A stretch of DNA of 64,000 nucleotides from Fidelibacterota bacterium (GTDB lineage: Bacteria > Pseudomonadota > Alphaproteobacteria > Rhodospirillales > Rhodospirillaceae): NCBI GenBank assembly GCA_947472795.1, contig CANJBL010000002.1, positions 62,001 through 126,000 of the forward strand, read 5' to 3'. The number at the start of each line of letters is the position of its first letter. Within the stretch, counting starts at the first letter, position 1. Below the pieces are notes generated by a model. It searched no databases, was not told the origin of the DNA, and was given only the letters and a program-made list of their open reading frames with translations. Positions 48,841 through 57,941 of this stretch are shown piece by piece. Position numbers and translations under genes: made by a program.

Positions 48841-50802
48841 ATGACATCGCTTGATGGAATCGCCGCACTTGATACCAGGGGACGTGTCGGCGTTCTGACC
48901 ATCAACTCTCCGCCCGTCAATGCTTTGGGACACGCAGTGCGCTTGGCGGTGCTTAATGCCGTCCAGGCGTTTGAAGCTAACGAGACTCTGGATGCCTTGG
49001 TGATTGCGTGCGCCGGCCGCACTTTTTTTGCCGGCGGCGATATTCGGGAATTTGGCAAACCTCCGCTCAGCCCGAACCTGCCGCAAGTCGTCAATGTAAT
49101 CGAGAAATCCGCAAAACCCGTCGTGGCCGCTATTCACGGCACCGCGCTCGGCGGCGGTCTTGAACTTGCCATGGGGTGCCACTTCCGCGTCGCCGCGCAA
49201 TCGGCGGCCTGCGGCTTACCGGAAGTAAAACTTGGTTTGCTTCCGGGAGCGGGTGGCACACAGCGGCTTCCAAGACTTGTGGGTGTCTCCAAAGCCCTGG
49301 ATATGATGACAAGCGGAGAGTCTATCGGCGCTGCGGAAGCCATGAATCTCGGCCTCTTTGATGAAATCGTCCCAGATCACGTGTTGCTTGATCGTGCCGT
49401 CGCTCTCGCAGGGGAAAAAGCAAAGACCCAGGCGACCCGGCGCACGCGAGATATCGTGCCCGAGATCCCGCCGGCAGACGACTTTGATCGCTATCTCACC
49501 ACGCATGCGAAGAAGTTCGGCAAACTGCCGGCTCCAAGAACCATCGTTCAAGCCGTCCGGGAAGGCCTTCCGCTCGCGTTTGAGGCCGCCACCGATTTCG
49601 AGAGAACTCTTTTTCTCGATCTCATGAACAGCGATGAGTCGATGGCTCTTCGGCATGTTTTTTTTGCAGAGCGTGACGTGCTAAAAGTCCCGGGGATTGG
49701 GTCCGAAACCGTGCCCCTCCCTGTCTCGCGCATCGGCGTTATCGGTGCTGGAACAATGGGCGCCGGCATTGCGGTAAGTGCGTTGCAAGCGGGCTTTTCA
49801 GTAATTCTCGTCGAGCAGACCGAGGGCGCTCTGGAAAAAGGGCGCAACACCGTCGCCAAAATTCTGGATCGCGGCGTATCCTCAGGCCGCCTCACCCGCA
49901 GCGCGGCAGATGCCGCGCTCGGCAATCTTCAACCGAGCCTCCAGTATCACGACTTGGCATCGGCCGATCTCATCATCGAAGCAGCTTTCGAAGACCCGGA
50001 CGTCAAGAAATCGATATTTTCCGCCATCGACAAAATTGCAAAACCCGAAGCCATTCTAGCAACCAATACTTCGTATTTAGATGTCGATGTCTTCGCCGGT
50101 GCCACCACCCGGTCGGAGAAGGTTGTTGGCCTGCATTTCTTCTCGCCGGCAAATATCATGAAGCTTCTTGAGATCGTGAGGGGCAAGCAGACCGCACCGG
50201 AGGTTTTGGCTACCGCACAAATCCTGGCGAAGAAACTGGGAAAAATACCCGTCGTTGCCGGTAATGCTTACGGCTTTATCGGCAACCGCATGCTGGCCGT
50301 GCGCCGGCGAGAAGCGGATCAAATGATCCTCGCCGGAGCCGATCCATACGCTATCGACCGCATCGCCGAGGATTTTGGATTTCCAATGGGCCCCTTCCGC
50401 GTGAGCGATCTCGCCGGGCTGGATTTGGGCTGGACAGCCAGCACCTCAAAAAGCGCGACCATCCGCGAATGCCTCTGCGAACTGGACCGGCGCGGTCAGA
50501 AGACGAAGGCGGGATTCTATGACTATGACCATAATCTGAACCCCGCACCTTCACCTCTCGTGAGGAAACTTATCGAGGATTTCTCTGCACGCGAACACGT
50601 GAAACGGCGCACCTGGTCGGATCAGGAAATTCTTGAAGGTCTGCTGCGCCCCATGATCGAAGAGGGGCAAAAAATTCTTGATGAGGGCATAGCCTTGCGC
50701 GCCTCCGATATCGATGTCGTATGGATTCACGGCTACGGCTGGCCGCGGTGGCGCGGAGGTCCCATGTATTATGGAGCCAAGATGAACTGGCTGCCGGCGT
50801 AA
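48841..50802 (+). CDS. Bifunctional enoyl-CoA hydratase / 3-hydroxyacyl-CoA dehydrogenase (FadB/FadJ-like)
   Basis: A 653-residue two-enzyme protein. Residues 1-190 are a crotonase domain (NSPPVNALGHAV, GTALGGGLELAMGCHFRVA, EVKLGLLPGAGGTQRLPRL); from about 300 the dehydrogenase NAD site IGVIGAGTMGAGIAVSALQAG, FEDPDVKKSIF, TSYLDV and GLHFFSPANIMKLLEIV are followed by two 3HCDH_C segments ending in GYGWPRWRGGPMYYG. It converts enoyl-CoA to 3-ketoacyl-CoA. ATG 48841 is taken because the crotonase match starts a few residues on. Last gene of the plus-strand catabolic run; it may process glutaryl/crotonyl-type CoA esters from nicotinate breakdown, which is inference. Confidence 0.92.
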   Translation: MTSLDGIAALDTRGRVGVLTINSPPVNALGHAVRLAVLNAVQAFEANETLDALVIACAGRTFFAGGDIREFGKPPLSPNLPQVVNVIEKSAKPVVAAIHGTALGGGLELAMGCHFRVAAQSAACGLPEVKLGLLPGAGGTQRLPRLVGVSKALDMMTSGESIGAAEAMNLGLFDEIVPDHVLLDRAVALAGEKAKTQATRRTRDIVPEIPPADDFDRYLTTHAKKFGKLPAPRTIVQAVREGLPLAFEAATDFERTLFLDLMNSDESMALRHVFFAERDVLKVPGIGSETVPLPVSRIGVIGAGTMGAGIAVSALQAGFSVILVEQTEGALEKGRNTVAKILDRGVSSGRLTRSAADAALGNLQPSLQYHDLASADLIIEAAFEDPDVKKSIFSAIDKIAKPEAILATNTSYLDVDVFAGATTRSEKVVGLHFFSPANIMKLLEIVRGKQTAPEVLATAQILAKKLGKIPVVAGNAYGFIGNRMLAVRRREADQMILAGADPYAIDRIAEDFGFPMGPFRVSDLAGLDLGWTASTSKSATIRECLCELDRRGQKTKAGFYDYDHNLNPAPSPLVRKLIEDFSAREHVKRRTWSDQEILEGLLRPMIEEGQKILDEGIALRASDIDVVWIHGYGWPRWRGGPMYYGAKMNWLPA

Positions 50803-50891
50803 GATCAGGCGCTCTATCGAAATTTATACAGCCGCGCCGGATTCTCGACAATTCTTGCCCTGCGCACGACAAGAAGCTTTGGGCGACAATA

Positions 50892-52037
50892 TTACGCCTT
50901 GGTCGCGACTTCTAAAGACGGGTTCATTCCCAGATCCCGCAATATCCGAAAATGACTTTTGATCGTATCCAGGTATGTGGCGTGCTGATGATACGGCAAG
51001 CCGAATTCATGGGCGGTCGACCGCACGATGCTGCTGATCTCCGAGTAATGCGTGTGGCTTATGTTGGGAAACAGATGGTGCTCTATCTGGAAATTCAAAC
51101 CACCGGAATACCAATTTAGTATCCGATTGCTTGGGGCGAAGTTGGCGGTCGTGTGCATTTGATGTGCCGCCCACTCAGTTCCCATTGTGGACGCGTTCTC
51201 GCCAAGCTCTGGGAAGTCGGCCTTGCCGCTGCCGTGAGCCAGATTAAATACGAACGTGAGCGTCAAACTGAGAACCACATGAAACAGCAGGAGACCTGCG
51301 ATAGCCCTGCCCATCGGCATGACAGCGAACGGCAAAAAAACAAACGCTATAAAGTAAAAGGCTTTGCAGACCCAGAACTCGCTCTTTTCCCGCGACGACA
51401 TCGCCGGGATACGCTTATAGGGGTTCATGCGCAACGTGAAATACTGGACAAAGTCCTTCACGAAGAGCCACTCGAGTGAAGCCGCGCAATATAGGAAATA
51501 GAACCAGCGATGCTGGTTCTTGAATCGGGGTTGCCAAGGCTGATGCGGGCTAAGCCTCAGGCTGCCACGTGTTTCGATGTCATCATCCCACTCGAAGATA
51601 TTGGTGTAGCGATGGTGCAGGATGTTGTGCTTGTAGCGCCAGAGGTATCGTCCCATGCCCAGCGTCGCGCAGGTCAGACGGCTAACAGCTCCGTTGACTT
51701 CGGCATTGGGAGAAAAGGATCCATGCGTAGCGTCGTGAAAGACATTGAATCCTAAAGCGGCCGCGGCCAATGCATAGGAGATGCATAACAAAATCTGCAG
51801 CGCCATGTTGCCACTCATGAGCAGCGCAATGTATGACCCTGCGAACCAAGCGACGATGATGGCCGTCTTGCGGTAAAGTCTGGGATCGCCGCACCGCTGC
51901 CGGCCCGCGAAATACAAATCAATTCGTTCACGCAGCGTGGTGATGAATAAACTACCGCCTGTAAAAGCGATATTTGTCGGTGCTGGGAGCCCCTCTATGA
52001 AAGCAGGCGGCTCCAATGATCTTTTTAGAACCGCCAT
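50892..52037 (-). CDS. Acyl-lipid (front-end type) fatty acid desaturase
   Basis: A 381-residue membrane di-iron desaturase with the three His boxes: HDATHGSF (HxxxH), HNILHHRYTN (HxxHH) and QIEHHLFPNISH (QxxHH). The Q in the third box and the spacing fit front-end or acyl-lipid desaturases; there is no fused cytochrome b5 domain. Hydrophobic pairs near 65-105 and 225-265 are the membrane segments. It introduces a double bond in membrane-lipid acyl chains with O2 and an external electron donor. Monocistronic, convergent with the FadB-like gene. Confidence 0.92.
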   Translation of the reverse strand: MAVLKRSLEPPAFIEGLPAPTNIAFTGGSLFITTLRERIDLYFAGRQRCGDPRLYRKTAIIVAWFAGSYIALLMSGNMALQILLCISYALAAAALGFNVFHDATHGSFSPNAEVNGAVSRLTCATLGMGRYLWRYKHNILHHRYTNIFEWDDDIETRGSLRLSPHQPWQPRFKNQHRWFYFLYCAASLEWLFVKDFVQYFTLRMNPYKRIPAMSSREKSEFWVCKAFYFIAFVFLPFAVMPMGRAIAGLLLFHVVLSLTLTFVFNLAHGSGKADFPELGENASTMGTEWAAHQMHTTANFAPSNRILNWYSGGLNFQIEHHLFPNISHTHYSEISSIVRSTAHEFGLPYHQHATYLDTIKSHFRILRDLGMNPSLEVATKA

Positions 52038-52295
52038 GAGCTCGTCCCCGCGCCGATGCTGTGAGGCACCTTAGCATCACTATCCCGCTGGTCAAAATGT
52101 TAGACGCGGCGCCAGGCCGAATGCGTTGTTCCTTACAATTTCATATAGTTTCGCCGCGCTTCTATGATGCGCGCCGGGTATTCAACGCCTTGTAAGGATG
52201 CGCCTTAAGCCAATGATCGGGTAAAGAGAAGCCGCGCCGCTTTCGATGCGCTGCATGGCCCGCGCTATGATTTGTGCTTCTCGATAGGCTTGGAA
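52038..52295. other. Intergenic region between desaturase and tRNA-Met
   Basis: No gene is seen. CCTTACAA (52131-52138) and TTGTAAGG (52190-52197) are inverted copies 51 bp apart, upstream of the desaturase gene; the significance is doubtful. Confidence 0.4.
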
Positions 52296-52372
52296 TGGTA
52301 GCGGGAGAGGGACTTGAACCCCCGACCCCAGGATTATGATTCCCGTGCTCTAGCCAGCTGAGCTATCCCGCC
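52296..52372 (-). tRNA. tRNA-Met (CAT), elongator
   Basis: A 77-nt cloverleaf with CCA encoded: acceptor GGCGGGA/TCCCGCT (G1-U72 wobble), D-arm GCTC/GAGC, anticodon stem CGGGA/TCCTG with loop ATCATAA (anticodon CAT), and T-arm GGGGG-TTCAAGT-CCCTC. The body matches alphaproteobacterial elongator tRNA-Met rather than the initiator (no CGCGGGG start) or the lysidine-modified Ile-CAT. Confidence 0.93.
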
Positions 52373-52482
52373 CCACGCGGCAACGGGAAGCCCGGACCGC
52401 TAAGGAGGTGGGTTTTAAGTCCCTCACGCGCAATTGTCAAACCGCGAATGGGCGACCTAACTTATTGAACATGCTTATATAT

Positions 52483-53679
52483 TCAGACTGAAACTTGGCC
52501 AGCCGCCGCGCTCTGGCGGCGAAGGTTATGCGGTTGATGGGTCACATTCGTCTCGCGCGCGATCCAGCCACCGCCCAAAACGCGCAAGCCATCGTAAAAC
52601 ACGCAAGCTTGGCCGGGCGTAACGGCCGCCTCTGGCTCGGCTAGGACCACCCGCGCGCCTGTGCGGTCCGTGGCCTCGCCGAAGATCGTCGCAGCAATAG
52701 GCTTGTGCGTGTTGCGCAGCTTCACATGAACAGCAATGCCCTCTTCCGGCGGCTTCGTTCCAGCACCTAACCAGTTCACGCCGTGCAAACGGAACGACTG
52801 GCGCAGTAGCGCCTCCTTCGGGCCGGCGATGATGCGAGCAGCTTCCGGTTCAATACGAACCACATAAAGCGGTTCGGCTTCGCCGCCAACGCCAAGACCT
52901 TTGCGTTGGCCGACAGTAAAATGAATCACCCCTTCGTGCCGGCCCAGCACGCGTCCATCCACATGGACAATCTCACCGCCAATGGCCGCATCGGGTCTTA
53001 AACGGCGAATGACACTGGCGTAGTCGCCATTCGGCACAAAACAAATGTCCTGGCTGTCGGGCTTGGCCGCGACATGAAGTCCGAACTTTTCGCCAAGCTC
53101 ACGTGTTTCGCGCTTGCCCATGCCGCCCAGCGGAAAGCGCACAAAATCCAGTTGGTCGCGCGTGGTCGTGAAAAGGAAATAACTTTGATCGCGGTCATCC
53201 TCGTAAGCCCGATGCAATTCGGGCCCCGCCTCACCTTCCAGGCGCTGAACATAATGACCCGTCGCCAGCGCGTCGGCACCGAGATCCTTCGCTGCCTTTA
53301 AAAGGTCGCGGAATTTCACTGTTTGATTGCAGAGAACGCACGGCACTGGCGTTTCGCCGTGAATGTAGCCGTCGGCAAAACGGTCCATGACATCGGCTTT
53401 GAAGGTCGTTTCATAATCGACGACATAGTGCGGAATGCCAATGAGATCTGACACCCTGCGCGCATCATAAATATCCTGGCCAGCGCAGCAGGTCTTGCTC
53501 TTGGCCGTGGCGGCGCCATGATCGTAAAGCTGCATGGTCAGGCCGACGACATCGTATCCTTGCGACTTCAGCAGAGCCGCGACGACGGAACTATCCACGC
53601 CGCCCGACATGGCAACGACAACGCGCGTCTCTTGCGGCGTTTTTTCCAGCCCCAGTGAATTTGGCGATACGTTACTCAT
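52483..53679 (-). CDS. mnmA: tRNA-specific 2-thiouridylase MnmA
   Basis: A 398-residue ATP-dependent thiolase that installs 2-thiouridine at the wobble position of Lys, Glu and Gln tRNAs. Motifs: PP-loop [15 protein letters not shown] at about residues 20-34, [10 protein letters not shown], the catalytic Cys in [16 protein letters not shown] and the second Cys in [24 protein letters not shown] and the C-terminal [13 protein letters not shown]. Start ATG 53679 follows the ferredoxin stop codon directly. It receives sulfur ultimately from a cysteine desulfurase; the NifS-like gene two genes upstream is the likely source. Confidence 0.96.
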   Translation of the reverse strand: MSNVSPNSLGLEKTPQETRVVVAMSGGVDSSVVAALLKSQGYDVVGLTMQLYDHGAATAKSKTCCAGQDIYDARRVSDLIGIPHYVVDYETTFKADVMDRFADGYIHGETPVPCVLCNQTVKFRDLLKAAKDLGADALATGHYVQRLEGEAGPELHRAYEDDRDQSYFLFTTTRDQLDFVRFPLGGMGKRETRELGEKFGLHVAAKPDSQDICFVPNGDYASVIRRLRPDAAIGGEIVHVDGRVLGRHEGVIHFTVGQRKGLGVGGEAEPLYVVRIEPEAARIIAGPKEALLRQSFRLHGVNWLGAGTKPPEEGIAVHVKLRNTHKPIAATIFGEATDRTGARVVLAEPEAAVTPGQACVFYDGLRVLGGGWIARETNVTHQPHNLRRQSAAAGQVSV

Positions 53680-54009
53680 TCAATCCATCATGTTGCGGGT
53701 TGCGGACGGCAGACGCACGGTTAGTCCATCCAAAGCATCCGTGAGCACGATCTGGCAGCCAAGGCGCGACGTACGGGCCACACCGTAAGTCAAATCCAGC
53801 ATGTCCTCTTCCGTGGCATGGGCCGCCGGCAATTTAGCAAACCACTCGTCGGCCACGATCACGTGGCATGTGGAACACGCCATGGAGCCTTCGCAAGCGC
53901 CTTCCATGTCGATACCGTTGGCATGTGCCACCTGCAACAGCGTCACGTTGCTTGCGGCAGTCACTTCCTTGCGGTTTCCGTTCCGCTCGATAAAAACAAC
54001 TTTCGGCAT
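53680..54009 (-). CDS. fdx: [2Fe-2S] ferredoxin, adrenodoxin/Isc type
   Basis: A 109-residue electron carrier: the four cluster Cys residues are in CEGSMACSTCHVIV and LGCQIVLTD, and the acidic EEDMLDLTYGVARTSRLGCQ segment marks the adrenodoxin/IscFdx class. It supplies electrons for FeS cluster assembly and other reactions. It directly precedes mnmA (no gap) and follows the cysteine desulfurase, from which it is separated by the inverted copy of the 167-bp repeat. The 32 bp between that repeat and the ATG must hold its ribosome site and possibly a promoter. Confidence 0.93.
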   Translation of the reverse strand: MPKVVFIERNGNRKEVTAASNVTLLQVAHANGIDMEGACEGSMACSTCHVIVADEWFAKLPAAHATEEDMLDLTYGVARTSRLGCQIVLTDALDGLTVRLPSATRNMMD

Positions 54010-54041
54010 GGGGATTATGTATTACGCCGCGGCGCTCGCCG

Positions 54042-54208
54042 CTAGTGGTCCGATTCTAACATTCGCATTCCGGTTCTAGGGACTGGCTTGCGAATGTTAG
54101 AATCAAAGGACCACTAGGAATCTATGAATCTAGTGGAGCTTACGATTTGACATTCGCCATCCAATTTCTCCACCAGCCAAGTAGCGAATGTCAAATCTGC
54201 TCCACTAG
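54042..54208 (-). repeat. 167-bp double-palindrome intergenic repeat, copy 2 (inverted)
   Basis: Same length and architecture as the copy at 11313-11479 in opposite orientation: hairpin B 54042-54117, 12-bp spacer, hairpin A 54130-54208, each bounded by CTAG. All stem arms are identical to copy 1; differences (18 by hand count, 16 of them transitions) fall in the loops, spacer and one bulge. The nifS-like reading frame ends five codons inside hairpin A (VEQI then TGA), so this copy lies within the sulfur operon between the desulfurase and ferredoxin genes. Confidence 0.85.
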
Positions 54209-55318
54209 AGGCCGCCAAGCTTTCAAAAAGGCGGAAATGTCGTCGGCGGTGGTTTCCCAGCCCAAACTCACGCGAATAGCCGAGGTGGCATCCGCGGCCG
54301 GCATACCCATCGCCAGCAGGACATGCGACGGCGCGATCTTTCCGGACGAACATGCCGAACCCGCGCTCACAGCCACGCCCGCCAGATCGAGGCGCATGAC
54401 TTGCGTCTCGCTGGAAACGCCTTTCAGGGCAAAACATGATGTGTTTCCCAGCCGCGCAACAGTGCTGGAAAAGATCTGCACAGCCGGGGTCTGCAATACG
54501 GCGTCTTCCAGGGACTTCCGCAAATCCGCAATGCGCCCAGCTTGTGCGAGCAGGGTTTTGGTTTCCCGCGCCGCTGCTCCAAACCCGATAATGCCGAGCA
54601 CATTTTCCGTGCCCGCGCGGCGCCGGCGCTCTTGTCCACCGCCTGACAGGTCGGCGGCAATCTCAAGCCCGGCGCGCAGGACCAATGCGCCCACGCCTTT
54701 GAGACCGCCGATCTTGTGCGCCGACAAACTGACGCTATCCACACCGAGTGCTTTCAGATCGACAGGGATTTTTCCAGCGGCCTGCACGGCATCGCAATGG
54801 ACCAGCGCGCCATACGCCCGCGCCAGGGCCACAACTTTGTCGATAGGCTGGATGACGCCGGTTTCGTTATTGGCCAGCATGACAGTGATCAGCACTGGTT
54901 TCGCGCGGTGCTTCAACTCGGCCTCTAAAGCCTGGATATCGATACGCCCATCCTGATCGACCGCAAGGCGCGCACTTTCGGGAATTTCGGCCAGTACAGA
55001 CGCATGTTCCACACCGGAGGCCAGAACGGCCGAGCATCTGGCTGCGGCAGCAAGGCCGCGCAACGCCAGGACATTGGCTTCCGTCCCACCCGAAGTGAAA
55101 ATCACTTGCTGCACGGGTGCGCCCGACATTTCCGCCACCGCCTCGCGCGCCCCTTCAACAGCCGCGCGCGCTTTGCGGCCCGCAGTATGCACGGACGACG
55201 GGTTGCCAAAGTCCCCGAGCGCCGCGGTCACGGCTGCGGCCACGGACGGCAGCACCGGCGTCGTGGCGTTGTAATCGAGGTAGGTGAGCGAACGCGGTGG
55301 TGGCGAAGAAGGTGTCAT
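54191..55318 (-). CDS. Cysteine desulfurase (NifS/IscS class)
   Basis: A 375-residue PLP enzyme that takes sulfur from cysteine. Landmarks: LDYNATTPVLPSV, FTSGGTEANVLALRGL, VHCDAVQAAGKIPVD, the PLP lysine in SLSAHKIGGLKGVGALVLR, and the sulfur-carrying Cys in GSACSSGKIAPSHVL, with a loop typical of the NifS/IscS (class I) group. Sulfur is likely passed to FeS assembly and to MnmA. The coding end VEQI is formed by bases of the 167-bp repeat, so the native C-terminus may have been replaced. Located between the Rrf2 regulator and ferredoxin genes; a single operon is likely. Confidence 0.93.
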   Translation of the reverse strand: MTPSSPPPRSLTYLDYNATTPVLPSVAAAVTAALGDFGNPSSVHTAGRKARAAVEGAREAVAEMSGAPVQQVIFTSGGTEANVLALRGLAAAARCSAVLASGVEHASVLAEIPESARLAVDQDGRIDIQALEAELKHRAKPVLITVMLANNETGVIQPIDKVVALARAYGALVHCDAVQAAGKIPVDLKALGVDSVSLSAHKIGGLKGVGALVLRAGLEIAADLSGGGQERRRRAGTENVLGIIGFGAAARETKTLLAQAGRIADLRKSLEDAVLQTPAVQIFSSTVARLGNTSCFALKGVSSETQVMRLDLAGVAVSAGSACSSGKIAPSHVLLAMGMPAADATSAIRVSLGWETTADDISAFLKAWRPLVEQI

Positions 55319-55356
55319 GGGGCCCTTTTACCATCCGTAAAGGCCCGAAGAAGCGC

Positions 55357-55779
55357 TTATTCAGCCGGAGCGCGTCCTGCGGCCAGCTTGCCAGACAGAA
55401 CGTCTTGAACCGTCACGCTTTTCAGGAATCGCGCCACTTCCCGTTCCATGGCGTCCCACAGCAGTTCCATCTGACGCTGGACGGATGCCCCCTCTGCCGA
55501 CGCTGCAGCCAACACACCAGCGCCGTCGAATACCGCCGTATAGATGTCGGCGATGGTAATATCATGGCTGGGGCGGGCCAGAACGTAACCGCCGCCCGGC
55601 CCCCGCACGCTTTTGATCAGCCCATTGGCTCTGAGCCGGGCAAAAAGCTGCTCTAAATAGGACACCGAGATATCTTGGCGCTTGGCGATGACGGCCAAGG
55701 TGGTGGGCTGCTGCGGAGACTGACAGGCCAGATCAACCAGCGCGGCCACGGCATAACGGGCCTTCGAGGAATCTTTCAA
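55357..55779 (-). CDS. Rrf2-family transcriptional regulator (IscR-like, no cluster cysteines)
   Basis: A 140-residue winged-helix regulator: KARYAVAALVDLA, VIAKRQDISVSYLEQLFARLRANGLIKSVRGPGGGYVLARP is the Rrf2 DNA-binding core, and TIADIYTAVFDG starts the dimer part. The region where IscR and RirA have three Cys ligands (after the YTAVFDG segment) contains none, so it should not bind an FeS cluster there; another signal is likely. TTG 55779 with AAAGGAG six bases upstream is the best start; the 21 extra codons of the longer frame lack family likeness. It heads the sulfur operon. Confidence 0.85.
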   Translation of the reverse strand: MKDSSKARYAVAALVDLACQSPQQPTTLAVIAKRQDISVSYLEQLFARLRANGLIKSVRGPGGGYVLARPSHDITIADIYTAVFDGAGVLAAASAEGASVQRQMELLWDAMEREVARFLKSVTVQDVLSGKLAAGRAPAE

Positions 55780-55789
55780 CGGCGGCTCC

Positions 55790-55826
55790 TTTTCTCTAAA
55801 CCATTGATATAGAGCAATTTTCTCTA
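55790..55826. promoter_or_regulatory. Direct repeat upstream of the Rrf2 gene, possible operator
   Basis: TTTTCTCTA occurs at 55790-55798 and again at 55818-55826, 28 bp apart, with an inverted TAGAG copy between them. The position in the promoter region suggests binding by the encoded regulator; only a candidate. Confidence 0.4.
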
Positions 55827-56062
55827 TGATCTGGTTCAACACTATGCCCTCGGTTGGCGCGGCCTTGAGCCCACGCTTAAAGAGAGACTTTCAGTGTGGC
55901 TATACGGCCTTTGAGTAAGCCTGGATCACTCAAAACATCTTAGAATTGAATCTGCTTGTCCCGATTTCACATTTGCACGGGGCACCTGCATCCCCTAAAT
56001 AAACGTGCCCAGCCACATCCCTGCGACAGGCGTTTACTGGGAGTGGTCACAAAGGATCGTTT

Positions 56063-56743
56063 ATGCCCGAAGTTATTTTCACCGGCCCCGAAGGGCGTTT
56101 AGAGGGCCGGTATCACCACAGCGAGATTCCCCGGGCACCGATTGCGGTTATTCTGCATCCGCATCCCCAGCACGGCGGCACCATGAACAATAAGGTTGTT
56201 TACAACCTTTATTATGTCTTTGTGCGTAAAGGCTTTTCCGTCGTGCGCTTCAATTTCCGCGGTGTCGGGCGTTCGCAGGGCGATTTCGACAATGGCCAGG
56301 GTGAACTGTCCGATGCAGCTTCGGCGCTCGACTGGCTGCAGTCGGTCAATCCCAATGCCGCATCCTGCTGGGTGGCGGGCTTTTCCTTTGGTGCCTGGAT
56401 CGGCATGCAGTTGCTGATGCGCCGGCCGGAGATCGAGGGTTTCATTTCCATCGCGCCGCCGGCCAATATGTACGACTTCTCCTTCCTCGCCCCGTGCCCT
56501 TCTTCCGGTCTCATTCTGCAGGGCACGGAAGATGATGTGGTTCCCGAACCCTCAGTCGAGAAGCTGGCAAACAAGCTCAAGATGCAGAAGAACATCATCA
56601 TCGACTATCAGCTGGTGAAGGGTGCGAACCACTTCTTCAAGGACCATATGGATCATCTGGTCAATTCCGTCAGCACCTATGTCGATGCGCGCATGGGCGC
56701 GGGCAACACGACCGGCAAGCGCAAAGCTGCCGCGCAGAGCTGA
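56063..56743 (+). CDS. Alpha/beta hydrolase (COG2945 type)
   Basis: A 226-residue serine hydrolase-fold protein: AVILHPHPQHGGTMNNKVV (oxyanion HPHP.GG motif), NFRGVGRSQG, the nucleophile elbow VAGFSFGAWIGMQLL, the acid in GTEDDVVP and the base in VKGANHFFKDHM. The HPHPxxGGxMxNKVV block marks the COG2945 subgroup found beside suf/isc genes in many Alphaproteobacteria. Substrate unknown. Divergent from the Rrf2-nifS operon. Confidence 0.9.
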   Translation: MPEVIFTGPEGRLEGRYHHSEIPRAPIAVILHPHPQHGGTMNNKVVYNLYYVFVRKGFSVVRFNFRGVGRSQGDFDNGQGELSDAASALDWLQSVNPNAASCWVAGFSFGAWIGMQLLMRRPEIEGFISIAPPANMYDFSFLAPCPSSGLILQGTEDDVVPEPSVEKLANKLKMQKNIIIDYQLVKGANHFFKDHMDHLVNSVSTYVDARMGAGNTTGKRKAAAQS

Positions 56744-56759
56744 TCCCGTTCCCTCACGC

Positions 56760-57941
56760 CTAAGCTGATTTTGCCTGAACGGATGTTGCCTGAACTGACC
56801 TGGTCTGGGCAGCGGGTTGGACCAGACGTCCGCCCGTGAGTGGCATGGGCGTTCCCGTCGTCGTCGGAAACGTCAGCGGTAGTCCGCGCAGGCACCGCAC
56901 AGCGAGATAAGCGAAAGCCTGCGCCTCGAGCGCATCACCGTCCCATCCCAATCCATCGACCGGCGCCACGGGAATTCCCACCGCGCGTTCGATCTCCCGC
57001 ATAAGACTGGGATTGTGACGCCCACCGCCCGCGACGAGCAGACGCTGCGGCTTGATCGGACAATGCTTCAAGGCGCGCGCCACGGCGGCGGCAGTGAAAG
57101 CCGTCAATGTCGCGGCGCCATCTTCGGGACTGAAGTGCGCGAAGTGGGTCCCCACAAAATTGGCCGTGCTGAATTCAAAGCGGTCGAGAGATTTAGGCGG
57201 ATGTTTGCTAAAAAACGGATGCTCCAGCAGGCGCGCCACGAGGGCCTGATCGGCTTTCCCTTTGGCGGCCATTTCGCCGTCCTTGTCCATGGCTTGGCCG
57301 TTGTGGCTCTCGACCCAATCATTGATCAGGCCGTTGCCGGGCCCGGTATCGAAGGCCAGAAGTTCGCCGGCTGTCCCTACCCAGGTGATGTTGGCAACAC
57401 CACCAATGTTGAGGATGGCCGTCGGCAAACCTTGCGCGCGCGCAAGCGCTGCGTGATAGACCGGCACCAATGGCGCACCCTGCCCGCCGGCCGCGACATC
57501 CGCCGTGCGGAAGTCAAAGGCAACAGGCACGCCTAAAATATCGGCGAGACGCCCACCGTCGCCCATCTGCCAGGTGGCCCGGCGCGCCGGCCGGTGCCAG
57601 ATGGTCTGGCCATGAAACCCGATGAGATCCACGGCTGACGGCGTGACACCCATGGCTTTCAGCAGATGGAACACCGCTGCCGCGTGCAGGTCTGTAAGTT
57701 CCGTCTCAATCGCACCTTCGTGCGAAGCAGCACCCCGGTCTGGGGCGGCCTTGATGAAAGCCGCGAGGCGTTGGCGAAATGCACCGTCGTAGGGCACCGT
57801 GACGGCGGCTTCGCAGCGCACGATGTCTTCCCCATCGGTCTCCATATAGGCAGCGTCGATCCCATCCATCGACGTGCCACTCATGAGACCAATGACACGA
57901 AGGGGCTTAAAGGCGGCGGAAAGGCTCGCGCTGGTGTTCAT
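56760..57941 (-). CDS. anmK: Anhydro-N-acetylmuramic acid kinase
   Basis: A 393-residue sugar kinase of the peptidoglycan recycling pathway: cleaves and phosphorylates 1,6-anhydro-MurNAc to MurNAc-6-phosphate with ATP. Motifs: IGLMSGTSMDGIDAAY at about 14-30, DLIGFHGQTIWHRP, LNIGGVANITWVG, FDTGPGNGLINDWVE and LVAGGGRHNPSLM. ATG 57941 (MNTSASLS) is preferred over the upstream ATG 58106 because the extra 55 residues are unrelated and run into the tyrS promoter region. Divergent from tyrS, as in many Proteobacteria. Confidence 0.94.
   Translation of the reverse strand: MNTSASLSAAFKPLRVIGLMSGTSMDGIDAAYMETDGEDIVRCEAAVTVPYDGAFRQRLAAFIKAAPDRGAASHEGAIETELTDLHAAAVFHLLKAMGVTPSAVDLIGFHGQTIWHRPARRATWQMGDGGRLADILGVPVAFDFRTADVAAGGQGAPLVPVYHAALARAQGLPTAILNIGGVANITWVGTAGELLAFDTGPGNGLINDWVESHNGQAMDKDGEMAAKGKADQALVARLLEHPFFSKHPPKSLDRFEFSTANFVGTHFAHFSPEDGAATLTAFTAAAVARALKHCPIKPQRLLVAGGGRHNPSLMREIERAVGIPVAPVDGLGWDGDALEAQAFAYLAVRCLRGLPLTFPTTTGTPMPLTGGRLVQPAAQTRSVQATSVQAKSA

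Noticed and set aside
52296-52372. tRNA with CAT anticodon considered as the lysidine-modified Ile tRNA or the initiator.
   Set aside because: Body sequence and the anticodon arm fit elongator Met; initiator hallmarks (unpaired first base, GGG/CCC anticodon stem) are missing.
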